Shown one piece after another: positions 8,028 to 15,612 of a DNA stretch of 57,664 bases (positions are counted from its first letter, which is position 1; every line of letters starts with the position of its first letter). The DNA is taken from contig NZ_BBYR01000064.1 in NCBI RefSeq assembly GCF_001293525.1, positions 1 through 57,664 of the forward strand, read 5' to 3'. The notes under the pieces were generated by a model. It worked only from the letters and a program-made list of their open reading frames with translations. It did not search any database and had not been told where the DNA came from. The translations under genes were made by a program, and so were the position numbers. Source of the DNA: Pseudideonella sakaiensis (GTDB taxonomy: Bacteria; Pseudomonadota; Gammaproteobacteria; Burkholderiales; Burkholderiaceae_C).

Positions 8028-10280
8028 ATGAGCGCCCCTTTGCCCACGCCGGCCACGCTGCCCAGCGACGAGGAACGGACCATGCTGCGCGACTCCGTGC
8101 GCGGCTTCCTGGCGCACCACTGGCCGGCCGCCGAGGCCGTTGACGCGGCCGCGGACCCGGCGCGCGTGGCCTCGGCCTGGCGGCAGCTGGCCGAGCTCGG
8201 CCTGGCGCAGCTGTGCACCGACCCGTCTGAAGGCGGGCTGCGGGAGGTCCTGCTCGTCATGGAGGAACTCGGCCGCGCCGCCTGCCCCGTGCCGCTGCAT
8301 GCCGCGGCACTGCTCAACCTGTCCGGCGTCGAAGCGCCGGTGCTCGCCGACATGCGCGGGGGCGGTGCACGCCTCGCCGTCGCCTTCGCGCAGGCCGACG
8401 GTGATCCTGCCGCAGGCCGGCTCGGGAGCGACGGCGCCACCGTGTCCGGCGAGGCGTGCTTCGTCGAGGCGGCCGCCGCGGCCACGCACTTCGCGCTGCT
8501 GGTGCCGGGGCCGGCGATCGCCTTCGTCGACGCGGGCTCGCCGGGCCTCGTCGTCGAGTCCACGCCGGCGATGGGCACGACGGGCCTGTCGCGGCTGCGG
8601 CTCGACCGCGTGGCGGCCGACCTGCGCACGGTGGACACCGGCCGCGTCGACGACCTGGTCACGATCGCCCGACTCTGCCTGGCCGGCCGGGCCATCGGCG
8701 CGGCGAGCCGCGCCTTCGAGATGGCGGTGGGATACGCCAAGGAGCGCCACCAGTTCGGCCAGCCGATCGGCCGCTTCCAGGCAGTCCAGCACAAGCTCGC
8801 CAATGCCTACATCGCGCTGCAGGGCGCGCAGTTGAGCGCACGCAGCGCGGCGCAGCAGCACGACGTGCGGGCGCCGGCCTGGCGGCTCTTCGCCGCCGCC
8901 GCGACCGTGCTGGCCGCGACCACCCTGCGCGGCGTGTCGCTCGAGACGCAGCATGCCTTCGGCGCGATCGGCTACAGCGAGGAACACGAGGCACCGCGCC
9001 ACTTCAAGCAGGTTCACCTCGACGTGCTGCGCCACGGCGGGGCCCGGCCGGCCCGCGCGCAGCTCGCCGCCTACTACCTCGACGGCCCGGACGACGGCAC
9101 GGCCCGCACGATGCCCGAGTACGACCTCGGACCGGCGGGCAACGCCTTCCGCAAGGAGGTGCGCGCGTGGCTGGACGAGCACTGGTCCGGCGCGCGCCGC
9201 GCCGCGCACGAGCGGCTGACGTTCAAGGAGCGCGAGTACAACCGCGACTTCGCGCGCGCGCTCGGCCGCACCGGCTGGATCGGCCTGGCCTGGCCGGAGC
9301 GCTTCGGTGGCCAGGGCCGCGGCGCCTTCGAGCAGCTTGCCTTCATCGAGGAGATGGAGCGCGCCGAGGCGCCGCGTGCCGGCGCGCCGGTGCAGGCGGC
9401 GATGCTCCAGGTGTACGGCACACCGGAGCAGCAGGCGCGCTACCTGCCCGAGATCCTGCGCGGCGAGGCGATCTACGGCATGGGCTACAGCGAGCCCGAC
9501 GCCGGCTCGGACCTCGCGTCGATGCGCACCCGCGCCGTGCGCGACGGCGACGGCTGGGTGGTCAACGGCCAGAAGATCTGGACGACGACCTACTGGGGCG
9601 ACTACATGCTGCTCGCGACCCGCACCGACCCCGACGCCAAGCCGTCGCACGCGGGCCTGAGCATGTTCATCGTCCCGATGGACACGCCCGGGATCACCGT
9701 CAAGACCTCCACCACGATGTACGGCGGCAGCTTCGCGAACGTCTTCTACGACAACGTGCGGCTGCCGGCGGACGCGATGGTCGGCGAGCCCAACGCCGGC
9801 TGGAAGGTGCTGACCGGCGCCCTGGCGACCGAGCGCGGATTCATCGGCGGCGGCATCGTGCTGAAGGTCGCGCGCTCCTTCGAGCTGCTGTGCGAACACA
9901 TCCGCGGCGCGGTGGTGGACGGCAAGCCGCTGCGGGAGGATCCGCTGGTGCGCGAGCGCATCGCGACGCTGGCGGCCGAGATCGAGGCCGGCCGGCAGAT
10001 GATGGTCCACTGCGCCGCGCAGGTGGACGGCGGCGAGACGCCGCCCGGCGACGCCGCGGCGAGCAAGGTCTACTCGGGCGAGCTGATGGAGCGCTTTGGC
10101 GAGGTCGCGCTCGACATCCTGGGCATGCAGGCCACGCTGAGCGAAGGCAGCCCGGGCGCGCTGCTGCGCGGCCGCATCGAGCAGCACCTGCGCCACTCGT
10201 TGATGTGGGTGATCAGCATCGGCACCAACGAGATTCAGCGCAGCCTGATCGCCCAGCGCGGCCTGGGGCTGCCGCGCTGA
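8028..10280 (+). CDS. Double acyl-CoA dehydrogenase fusion protein (FadE34-like layout)
   Basis: A 750-residue protein made of two complete acyl-CoA dehydrogenase units, about twice the usual length. The first half (about 1-360) is the degenerate small-subunit type: HHWPAAEAVDAAADP, the helix AKERHQFGQPIGRFQAVQHK, and SLETQHAFGAIGYSEEHEAP. The second half (about 365-750) is the large-subunit type with GMGYSEPDAGSDLASMRTRA, VNGQKIWTT and GWKVLTGALATERGF. The position equivalent to the classic C-terminal catalytic glutamate reads SIGTNEIQ, without that Glu; Glu602 in LATERG is the better candidate base. Mycobacterial heteromeric dehydrogenases for steroid and other bulky acyl-CoAs have this pairing, and FadE34 is a natural fusion. 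AGGAG precedes the start. Transcribed alone, between two regulators. Confidence 0.9.
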   Translation: MSAPLPTPATLPSDEERTMLRDSVRGFLAHHWPAAEAVDAAADPARVASAWRQLAELGLAQLCTDPSEGGLREVLLVMEELGRAACPVPLHAAALLNLSGVEAPVLADMRGGGARLAVAFAQADGDPAAGRLGSDGATVSGEACFVEAAAAATHFALLVPGPAIAFVDAGSPGLVVESTPAMGTTGLSRLRLDRVAADLRTVDTGRVDDLVTIARLCLAGRAIGAASRAFEMAVGYAKERHQFGQPIGRFQAVQHKLANAYIALQGAQLSARSAAQQHDVRAPAWRLFAAAATVLAATTLRGVSLETQHAFGAIGYSEEHEAPRHFKQVHLDVLRHGGARPARAQLAAYYLDGPDDGTARTMPEYDLGPAGNAFRKEVRAWLDEHWSGARRAAHERLTFKEREYNRDFARALGRTGWIGLAWPERFGGQGRGAFEQLAFIEEMERAEAPRAGAPVQAAMLQVYGTPEQQARYLPEILRGEAIYGMGYSEPDAGSDLASMRTRAVRDGDGWVVNGQKIWTTTYWGDYMLLATRTDPDAKPSHAGLSMFIVPMDTPGITVKTSTTMYGGSFANVFYDNVRLPADAMVGEPNAGWKVLTGALATERGFIGGGIVLKVARSFELLCEHIRGAVVDGKPLREDPLVRERIATLAAEIEAGRQMMVHCAAQVDGGETPPGDAAASKVYSGELMERFGEVALDILGMQATLSEGSPGALLRGRIEQHLRHSLMWVISIGTNEIQRSLIAQRGLGLPR

Positions 10281-10341
10281 AACCCGCGATCGGGACGGGC
10301 GGCCGACCGCGCAGCGGAGGCTTTCCCCCGCCCGACGTCGA

Positions 10342-11136
10342 TCACGCCTCGGCCGTCGCCCCCTTCGCCAACGCGCGCTGCTGCGTCTCCAGGTAGCCGT
10401 TCAGCGCGGCGAGGTGGGATGTCATCGCCGCCGTGGCCCGCGCGGTGTCGCGCGCGCGCAGGTGGCGCAGGATCCGCCGCCGGACGGCGACCACGTTGTC
10501 GCGCGGCTGCGGGCCCACCTCCACGAGCAGGGTGCGGACGATCTCCGACAGCGAATCCAGCAGCATCACGATCACTTCGTTGTGCGTGGCACGCGCGAGC
10601 AGCCGGTAGAACTCGGTGATGGTGGTATTGCGGCGGGTGAGATCGCCGAGCGTGGTCAGGCGCGCGGACTCGTCGATGTCGCGCTCGATCGCGTCCAGGT
10701 CCGCCGCGGTGGCACGCTCGCACGCAAGCCGGATCGCGACGCCGCACAGCAGGATGCGGGCCTCGGTGATGCTGGCGCTGGAGATCTGGCCGAGCAGCAC
10801 CATGTCGCGCACCGCCTGCGCGACGACGTTCGAGTCGCCGCGGCGGATGAACGAGCCGCCGCCCATGCCCTGCTGGCAGTGGATGATGCCGGCGACCTCC
10901 AGGCTGCGCAGCGCCTCGCGGATCGCGGTGCGGCTGACGCCGAACTGCGCGCACATCTCGCGCTCCGGCGGCAGGCGGTCGCCCGGCGCGAGCACACCCT
11001 CGGCGACCGCACGTCGGATCTGGTCGCACACCTCCTCGAACGCACGCCGCTGGCGCACCGGCACGAACTGCGACGGCGACACCGACCGTTCGCCCCCTGC
11101 CCGCCTCGACGGCGGACTTCCGACTGCGTCTGGCAT
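10342..11136 (-). CDS. FadR-subfamily GntR transcriptional regulator (FCD domain) 2
   Basis: A 264-residue regulator with a winged helix at about 32-105 (VCDQIRRAVAEGVLAPGDRL, PPEREMCAQFGVSRTAIREA, GGGSFIRRG wing) and an FCD domain from about 115 to 245 containing TTITEFYRLLARATHNEVI. It is related to the regulator at 6999-7871 but clearly distinct. It converges with the dehydrogenase fusion across a 61-base gap. A palindromic operator (11191-11207) lies 55 bases upstream between possible promoter elements, so autoregulation is likely. The ligand is probably an acyl-CoA of the pathway encoded around it. Confidence 0.92.
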   Translation of the reverse strand: MPDAVGSPPSRRAGGERSVSPSQFVPVRQRRAFEEVCDQIRRAVAEGVLAPGDRLPPEREMCAQFGVSRTAIREALRSLEVAGIIHCQQGMGGGSFIRRGDSNVVAQAVRDMVLLGQISSASITEARILLCGVAIRLACERATAADLDAIERDIDESARLTTLGDLTRRNTTITEFYRLLARATHNEVIVMLLDSLSEIVRTLLVEVGPQPRDNVVAVRRRILRHLRARDTARATAAMTSHLAALNGYLETQQRALAKGATAEA

Positions 11137-11190
11137 CGAACCTCCCCTGGCGAACGACGAGGCGTCGCCAGCATCTCGGCGAAATCTATA

Positions 11191-11207
11191 GGTTCACCGG
11201 TTGAACC
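11191..11207. promoter_or_regulatory. FadR-type operator between the second fadR-like gene and the HCCA-isomerase gene end
   Basis: GGTTCACCGGTTGAACC is a 17-base inverted repeat with one mismatched pair. It contains the same GGTTGAACC core as the box at 6889-6899. Leftward, TATAGA (a possible -10) follows it directly. Confidence 0.58.
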
Positions 11208-11219
11208 CTCTTGATAACG

Positions 11220-11891
11220 CTAGCCCCGCTCGTCGGTGAACGACTGCCCACGGCCAGCCGCCTCGTCGTGGGCGCGCTGCCGCCGCCGAAGGGCCGCCTC
11301 CACCAGCGGCAGGTTGTCATTGCCGAAGTACATGTCGTCCCGGTCGACGAACATCGTCGGCGAGCCGAAGCCGCCGCGGACGATCAGCTCGGCGGTGTTG
11401 GCGTGCAGCGCCGCCTTCACCGCCGGGCCGGCGATGGCCTGCAGCAGCTCGTCCGCGGGCACACCGGCCGAGTTGCAGACGGTGCGCACGCCCTCGTCAC
11501 GGGAGATGTCGACGTCATCGCGGAAGTAGGCCTCGAAGGCCGCGCGCGCGAAGGCGGGCAGCCGGCCCTCGGGTTCCAGGACCAGGCAGGCGCGCATGAT
11601 CTTGACGCTGTTGACCGGGAACACCGCGGGCTTGGGATGCCGCAGGTCCAGGCCGCTCAAGCGCGCCCAGTCGAGCAGACTCTTGCGGGCATACGCGCTC
11701 TTCGCCGGCACGCCCTGCTCCCGCGACGCGTAGACGCTCGGGTTGACCGTGTTGAACACGCCGCCGACCATGAACGGACGCCAACGCAGGCTCGCCCCGA
11801 AGCGCTCGGCCAGCGGCTGGACGTTGTGGAACGCCAGGTAGGTCCAGGGGCTGGAACAGTCGAAGAAGAACTCGATCTCGGGCGCGGTCAT
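11220..11891 (-). CDS. 2-hydroxychromene-2-carboxylate isomerase / DsbA-like GSH-dependent oxidoreductase
   Basis: A 223-residue thioredoxin-fold protein of the HCCA-isomerase (kappa-GST) family. The N-terminal strand and active loop FFFDCSSPWTYLAF carries the serine that normally activates glutathione. Other family blocks are RWRPFMVGGVFN, FPVNSVKIMRACL and the late cis-Pro region GGFGSPTMFVDRDDMYFGND. In naphthalene-type pathways such enzymes isomerise a ring-cleavage product using GSH; other members act in unrelated aromatic or acyl-CoA pathways. Its ATG overlaps the stop of the upstream GST gene (ATGA), indicating translational coupling and a joint GSH-dependent step. Confidence 0.85.
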   Translation of the reverse strand: MTAPEIEFFFDCSSPWTYLAFHNVQPLAERFGASLRWRPFMVGGVFNTVNPSVYASREQGVPAKSAYARKSLLDWARLSGLDLRHPKPAVFPVNSVKIMRACLVLEPEGRLPAFARAAFEAYFRDDVDISRDEGVRTVCNSAGVPADELLQAIAGPAVKAALHANTAELIVRGGFGSPTMFVDRDDMYFGNDNLPLVEAALRRRQRAHDEAAGRGQSFTDERG

Positions 11892-12601
11892 CCTGCACCC
11901 CCCGTGGTGGAGCGGGTTCCGAACAGGTGCTTGCGCGACTCCTCGTCGGTGGCCGGCGAGGCGCCGGTGCGCCATTCCTTGCCGACGGCCAGGCCGCGCT
12001 GCACGGCCGGGCGCGCGCGGACCCGGGCAAACCACGCCCGGACGTGGGGAAAGTCGTCCAGCGTGAGCTGCTGGGCCTTGTGCGTCATGATCCAGGGGAA
12101 ACACGCGATGTCGGCGATCGAGTACGCGTCGCCGGCGAGGTAAGCACCCGTCTGCCCGAGCCGGCGATCCATGACGCCGTACAGGCGCCGCGCCTCGTTG
12201 CCGTAGCGTTCGATCGCGTACGGCAGCTTCTCGCGGGCATAGAGGAGGAAGTGCCCGTGCTGGCCCAGCATCGGGCCGAGCCCGCCCATCTGCCAGTTCA
12301 GCCAGGACAGAGCCGCCATCCGGGCGCGCGGGTCCTCCGGCAGCAGCCGGCCCGCCTTGCCGGCCAGGTACTGGAGGATCGCGCCGCTCTCGAAGACCGA
12401 CAGCGGCTCGCCGCCGTCGGCCGGCGCATGGTCGACGAGGGCGGGAATGCGGTTGTTCGGGCCGATGGCGAGGAAGGCGGGATCGAACTGCTCGCCGCGC
12501 CCGATGTTCACCGGGACCACGCGGTAGGGCAGCCCGCACTCCTCCAGCATGATGGTGATCTTCCAGCCGTTGGGGGTCGGCCAGTAGTGCAGGTCGAGCA
12601 T
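11888..12601 (-). CDS. Glutathione S-transferase, YfcG/Ure2p-like (nu class)
   Basis: A 237-residue cytosolic GST. The N-terminal thioredoxin-like domain has the YfcG-type signature TPNGWKITIMLEE, then IGPNNRIPALVD (cis-Pro) and FESGAILQYLA (GSH gamma-Glu site). The C-terminal all-helical domain has GAYLAGDAYSIADIACFPW, including the N-capping box. YfcG relatives have disulfide-bond reductase activity with two GSH. The last four bases overlap the start of the HCCA-isomerase-like gene. It lies at the downstream end of a leftward acyl-CoA operon. Confidence 0.92.
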   Translation of the reverse strand: MLDLHYWPTPNGWKITIMLEECGLPYRVVPVNIGRGEQFDPAFLAIGPNNRIPALVDHAPADGGEPLSVFESGAILQYLAGKAGRLLPEDPRARMAALSWLNWQMGGLGPMLGQHGHFLLYAREKLPYAIERYGNEARRLYGVMDRRLGQTGAYLAGDAYSIADIACFPWIMTHKAQQLTLDDFPHVRAWFARVRARPAVQRGLAVGKEWRTGASPATDEESRKHLFGTRSTTGGAG

Positions 12602-12652
12602 CGTCGACGTCTCCTCGTTATCGGTTCGGCGCGGCGCCCGCGGCGCCCGCCT

Positions 12653-12718
12653 TCAGCCGCCGCCGTCGTCCGCGATGTTCTGGCCGCTGACGTGGAAGCG
12701 TCCGCGCCGGAGACCTGG
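12653..12718 (-). pseudogene. C-terminal remnant of a short-chain dehydrogenase
   Basis: Leftward this stretch reads ...RFHVSGQNIADDGGG-stop, the typical last strand and end of a short-chain dehydrogenase/reductase (V-[ST]-G-Q-N-I-x-x-D-G-G). Only 21 codons are open before an in-frame stop upstream, so nothing of the Rossmann core or the YxxxK site remains. It fills half of the 134-base gap between the enoyl-CoA hydratase and GST genes and probably records deletion of an SDR gene from the operon. Confidence 0.6.
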
Positions 12719-12735
12719 ACATGCCCAGCCTCACG

Positions 12736-13551
12736 TCAACGGTTCCGGTAGCGCGGCGCGCGCTTCTCGACGAAGGCCGCCTTGGCCTCGCGGAAGTCCT
12801 CGGTCACCGCGCACAGCACCTGGTTGCGGTCTTCCATCGCGATCACGGTCTCCATGCTGCCCGCATCGAGCGAGAGCCCGAGCGCGTCCTTCGTCAGGCG
12901 CAGGCCCAGCGGCGAGGCGAGCAGCATGTCGGCCACCATCGATTCGGCCTCGACGCGCAGCTCGTCCAGCGGCGCGACCCGGCTGACCAGCCCGAGCACG
13001 AGCGCCCGCTGCGCGTCGAGGAAGCGGCCCGTCAGCATCAGCTCCGACGCCACCGAGCTGCCGACCATGCGCGGCAGGAAGTAGCTGACGCCGACGTCGC
13101 AGGCGCTCAGGCCGATGCGGATGAACGCAGCGTTCATCCGCGCATCGGGCGTCGCCAGCCGCACGTCGGCGGCGAGCGCCAGCGCGAAGCCGCCGCCGCT
13201 GGCCGCGCCCTGCACGATCGCGACGATCGGCTGCGGGCAGCGCCGCATCGCCAGCATCACGTCGCGGATGCTGCGCTGCTGGGCCAGCACGTCGGCGACG
13301 CTGCGCGCCGCCTCGCCGAGCGGCCGCTCCTTCAGGTCCGCGCCGGCACAGAAGGCGCGGCCGGCACCACCCAGCACGACGGCCCGGATGTCCGGCCGCG
13401 AGGCCAGGCGCGAGAAGAAGTCCCGCAGCTCGGTCACGAGCAGCGTGTCGAGCGCGTTGAGCGAACCGGGCCGGTTCAGCGTGGCGCGGGCCACCTCCCC
13501 CTCGACGCGGACGTCCAGGTGGCGGTAGTCGAAGCCATCGGTCCCCGCCAT
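12736..13551 (-). CDS. Enoyl-CoA hydratase/isomerase family protein (leftward operon)
   Basis: A 271-residue crotonase. It shows ATLNRPGSLNALD, the two oxyanion-hole segments GAGRAFCAGADLKE and VQGAASGGGFALALAADVRLA, and the downstream GLSACDVGVSYFLPRMVG. At the positions where hydratases carry the two catalytic glutamates this protein has the ACDVG / LPRMVG pattern, so hydratase, isomerase or hydrolase activity is open. The end EKRAPRYRNR is typical. It probably acts on the enoyl-CoA made by the dehydrogenase encoded next upstream (80 bases away). Confidence 0.9.
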   Translation of the reverse strand: MAGTDGFDYRHLDVRVEGEVARATLNRPGSLNALDTLLVTELRDFFSRLASRPDIRAVVLGGAGRAFCAGADLKERPLGEAARSVADVLAQQRSIRDVMLAMRRCPQPIVAIVQGAASGGGFALALAADVRLATPDARMNAAFIRIGLSACDVGVSYFLPRMVGSSVASELMLTGRFLDAQRALVLGLVSRVAPLDELRVEAESMVADMLLASPLGLRLTKDALGLSLDAGSMETVIAMEDRNQVLCAVTEDFREAKAAFVEKRAPRYRNR

Positions 13552-13553
13552 CT

Positions 13554-13630
13554 CAGGCCCGCCCGGCCGCCCGCAGGGCTTGGGGCGCCTCCTCGGGGTG
13601 CAGTGAACGCAGGGAGCTTGGGGGTCTCAT
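13554..13630 (-). other. Small spacer between acyl-CoA dehydrogenase and hydratase genes
   Basis: This 80-base spacer contains a leftward ATG frame of 25 codons beginning MRPPSSLRSLHPEE. I recall similar strings as frequent intergenic elements in related Burkholderiales, so I regard it as a repeat-like spacer and not a gene. A count of this string across a whole genome would decide. Confidence 0.25.
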
Positions 13631-13631
13631 C

Positions 13632-14789
13632 TCAGGCCACCCGTTGCTTCAGGTCCCGGGCGACCAGCTCCTTCATGATCTCGTTGCTGCCGGCGAGGAT
13701 GCGGCCGATGCGCGCGTTCTGGTAGATGCGCGCGATCGGATACTCCGTCATGTAGCCGTAGCCGCCGTGCAGCTGCAGGCAGTCGTCGACGATCTGGCCC
13801 AGCGCGTCGGTGCACCACCACTTGGCCATCGCCGCCGTCGTGCTCGTCAGCTCGCCGGCCGCCAGCTGCTGCACGCACTGGTCGATGAAAGCGCGCGACA
13901 CCGTCGCCTTGGTCTCGCATTCCGCGAGCTTCAGCCGCGTGTTCTGGAACCCGAACAGCGTGTCGCCGAACAGCTTGCGCTGGTTGACGTAGGCCAGCGT
14001 CTCGGCGATGGCCCGGTCCATCGAGCCCTGCGCGCTCATCGCGGTGATCACCCGCTCGCGCGGCAGCTCCTTCATCAGCTGGCGGAAGCCCTCGCCTTCC
14101 TGCGGGCCCAGCAGGTTCTCGCAGGGCACGCGCATGTCGTCGAAGAACAGCTCGGAGGTGTCCTGCGCGTGCATGCCGATCTTCTCCAGCACGCGACCGC
14201 GGCGGAAACCCTCCACCTTGGCGGTCTCGACCACGATCAGCGAGATGCCCTTCGCGCCCGCGGACGGGTCGGTCTTCGCGACCACCACGACCAGGTCGGC
14301 CAGCTGGCCGTTGCTGATGAAGGTCTTGGCCCCGTTGACGACGTAGTGGTCGCCGTCGCGCACCGCGCGCGTGCGGATCCCCTGCACGTCGGACCCGGCG
14401 CCGGGCTCGCTGATCGCGAGCGCCGCCACCAGCTCGCCCCGGGCCATCCTCGGCAGCCAGGCCATCTTCTGCGCGTGCGTCCCGAAGTTGTCGATGTAGT
14501 GGGACACGATGCCGGTGTGCACGCCGTTGCCGAGGCCGGGCGCGATCGCGTAGGTCTGCTCATAGAACAGGAGGGCTTCGTGCATGAACGTGCCGCCGCC
14601 GCCGCCGTACTCCTCCGGGATGCCCACGCACAGCAGCCCGGCGGCGCCCGCCTTCAGCCAGACTTCGCGGTCGACGTGCTGCTGCCGGCCCCAGCGGGCC
14701 TCGTTGGGGACCAGCTCGCGCTCGTAGAACTTGCGCACCGCATCTTGAAAGGCTTCGAGCTCGGGGGTGATCCAGGTCGATCGTTGCAT
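13632..14789 (-). CDS. Acyl-CoA dehydrogenase, long-chain/isovaleryl type
   Basis: A 385-residue FAD-dependent dehydrogenase. Family blocks are CVGIPEEYGGGGG, ALAISEPGAGSDVQGIRT (flavin and substrate contact), VVNGAKTFISNGQLAD, and the C-terminal LQLHGGYGYMTEYPIARIY. At the MCAD Glu376 position the sequence reads ILAGSNEIM, lacking Glu, whereas Glu245 in LPRERV occupies the place used as base by long-chain and isovaleryl dehydrogenases. It introduces the alpha,beta double bond into an acyl-CoA and passes electrons to ETF. The gene lies between the nitroreductase-like gene (48-base gap) and the enoyl-CoA hydratase. Confidence 0.93.
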   Translation of the reverse strand: MQRSTWITPELEAFQDAVRKFYERELVPNEARWGRQQHVDREVWLKAGAAGLLCVGIPEEYGGGGGTFMHEALLFYEQTYAIAPGLGNGVHTGIVSHYIDNFGTHAQKMAWLPRMARGELVAALAISEPGAGSDVQGIRTRAVRDGDHYVVNGAKTFISNGQLADLVVVVAKTDPSAGAKGISLIVVETAKVEGFRRGRVLEKIGMHAQDTSELFFDDMRVPCENLLGPQEGEGFRQLMKELPRERVITAMSAQGSMDRAIAETLAYVNQRKLFGDTLFGFQNTRLKLAECETKATVSRAFIDQCVQQLAAGELTSTTAAMAKWWCTDALGQIVDDCLQLHGGYGYMTEYPIARIYQNARIGRILAGSNEIMKELVARDLKQRVA

Positions 14790-14837
14790 GGTCGTTCCGA
14801 TTCGTGCGAGGGGATGGTTCCGTGAAGGCCCGGTGGC

Positions 14838-15533
14838 TCAGTCCACCCAGCGGCAGGCTTCGCCGATGTCGGCGCGCGCCGTGCGGAAGCCGTTCGCCGG
14901 GTGGTCCGGATCCGCGTAGCCGAAGGAGATGCCGCAGACGACCTGCCGCTCGGCCGGCAGGTCGTACCACTCGCGCAGCACCCCGGCACGGGCCGCGAGC
15001 GCGGCCTGCGCGATGCTCGCCACGCCGAGGCTGCGCGCGGCGATCATGAAGTTGTGGACGTAGGCGCCGCAGTCGACCGCCCCGTAGGTGCCGAGGATGG
15101 CCTCGGTGGTGACGATGGCGACGTGCGGCGCGCCGAAGAAGGCGAAGTTCTCCCGCGCCTGCTTCGCCGAGGCCACGCGGTCGCCCGGGGTGACACCGAC
15201 GCTCTCGTAGAGCTGCAGCCCGCAGGCGCGGCGGCGGTCCTTGTAGACGCCGCGGTAGTCCGCGGGCGCCGGGATGTCGAAGCCCGAGGGCTGGCCCGGG
15301 GGCAGCGACAGCAGGTGCTCGCGCAGCCGGTCGGTCGCGGCGGCGCTGTTGACGATCACCTGCCAGGGCTGCGAGTTGCACCAGGACGCGGTGCGCTGCG
15401 CCAGGCGGAGGATCTCGTCGATCGTGGCGCGCGGCACGGGGTCGGGACGGTAGCCGCGGCAGCTGAAGCGTTCGGAGAGCAGGGCCCCGAACGAGCGGCT
15501 GGCGGACACCTGGGCCGTCTGGGTGGAACTCAT
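14838..15533 (-). CDS. Nitroreductase-family flavoprotein
   Basis: A 231-residue FMN-dependent oxidoreductase of the nitroreductase fold: RFSCRGYRPDPVPRATIDEI near the start, AQRTASWCNSQPW with the FMN-contact region, and AARSLGVASIAQAAL later. The end ...CRWVD is full. I chose the ATG at 15533; an in-frame ATG at 15557 lies inside a palindrome and at the probable transcription start, so it is unlikely to be translated. Being the first gene of the acyl-CoA operon, it may be an enoate/quinone reductase step, but the family is too broad to name a substrate. Confidence 0.85.
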   Translation of the reverse strand: MSSTQTAQVSASRSFGALLSERFSCRGYRPDPVPRATIDEILRLAQRTASWCNSQPWQVIVNSAAATDRLREHLLSLPPGQPSGFDIPAPADYRGVYKDRRRACGLQLYESVGVTPGDRVASAKQARENFAFFGAPHVAIVTTEAILGTYGAVDCGAYVHNFMIAARSLGVASIAQAALAARAGVLREWYDLPAERQVVCGISFGYADPDHPANGFRTARADIGEACRWVD

Positions 15534-15545
15534 ACGAACATCCAA

Positions 15546-15556
15546 TGGTTGATCCA
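15546..15556. promoter_or_regulatory. Degenerate FadR-type operator between divergent acyl-CoA operons
   Basis: TGGTTGATCCA matches the other boxes with one broken pair. It lies in the 79-base gap between divergent start codons, directly downstream of the leftward -10 candidate (15562-15567), so it would cover the leftward start site. Confidence 0.42.
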
Positions 15557-15561
15557 TAGTA

Positions 15562-15567
15562 AGTATA
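15562..15567 (-). promoter_or_regulatory. Possible -10 box of the leftward operon
   Basis: Leftward TATACT (5/6 to consensus). No good -35 box is visible at the right distance. Its place argues against use of the upstream ATG at 15557. Confidence 0.35.
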
Positions 15568-15612
15568 TGCGTAGAATCGACCGCCGCGCTCCCCTCGTCC
15601 TCCGCCTACCCC

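Noticed and set aside
7872-10196. A very long leftward open frame (over 700 codons) antisense to the acyl-CoA dehydrogenase fusion, continuous with the FadR gene
   Set aside because: It is a shadow of the GC-rich codons of the fusion gene; its translation is low-complexity Arg/Ala/His-rich and has no domain. Only its last 290 codons (FadR) are real.
15534-15557. Upstream ATG (MDQPLDV...) for the nitroreductase-like gene
   Set aside because: It lies in the operator palindrome and at the expected transcription start of TATACT, so the ATG at 15533 is preferred.
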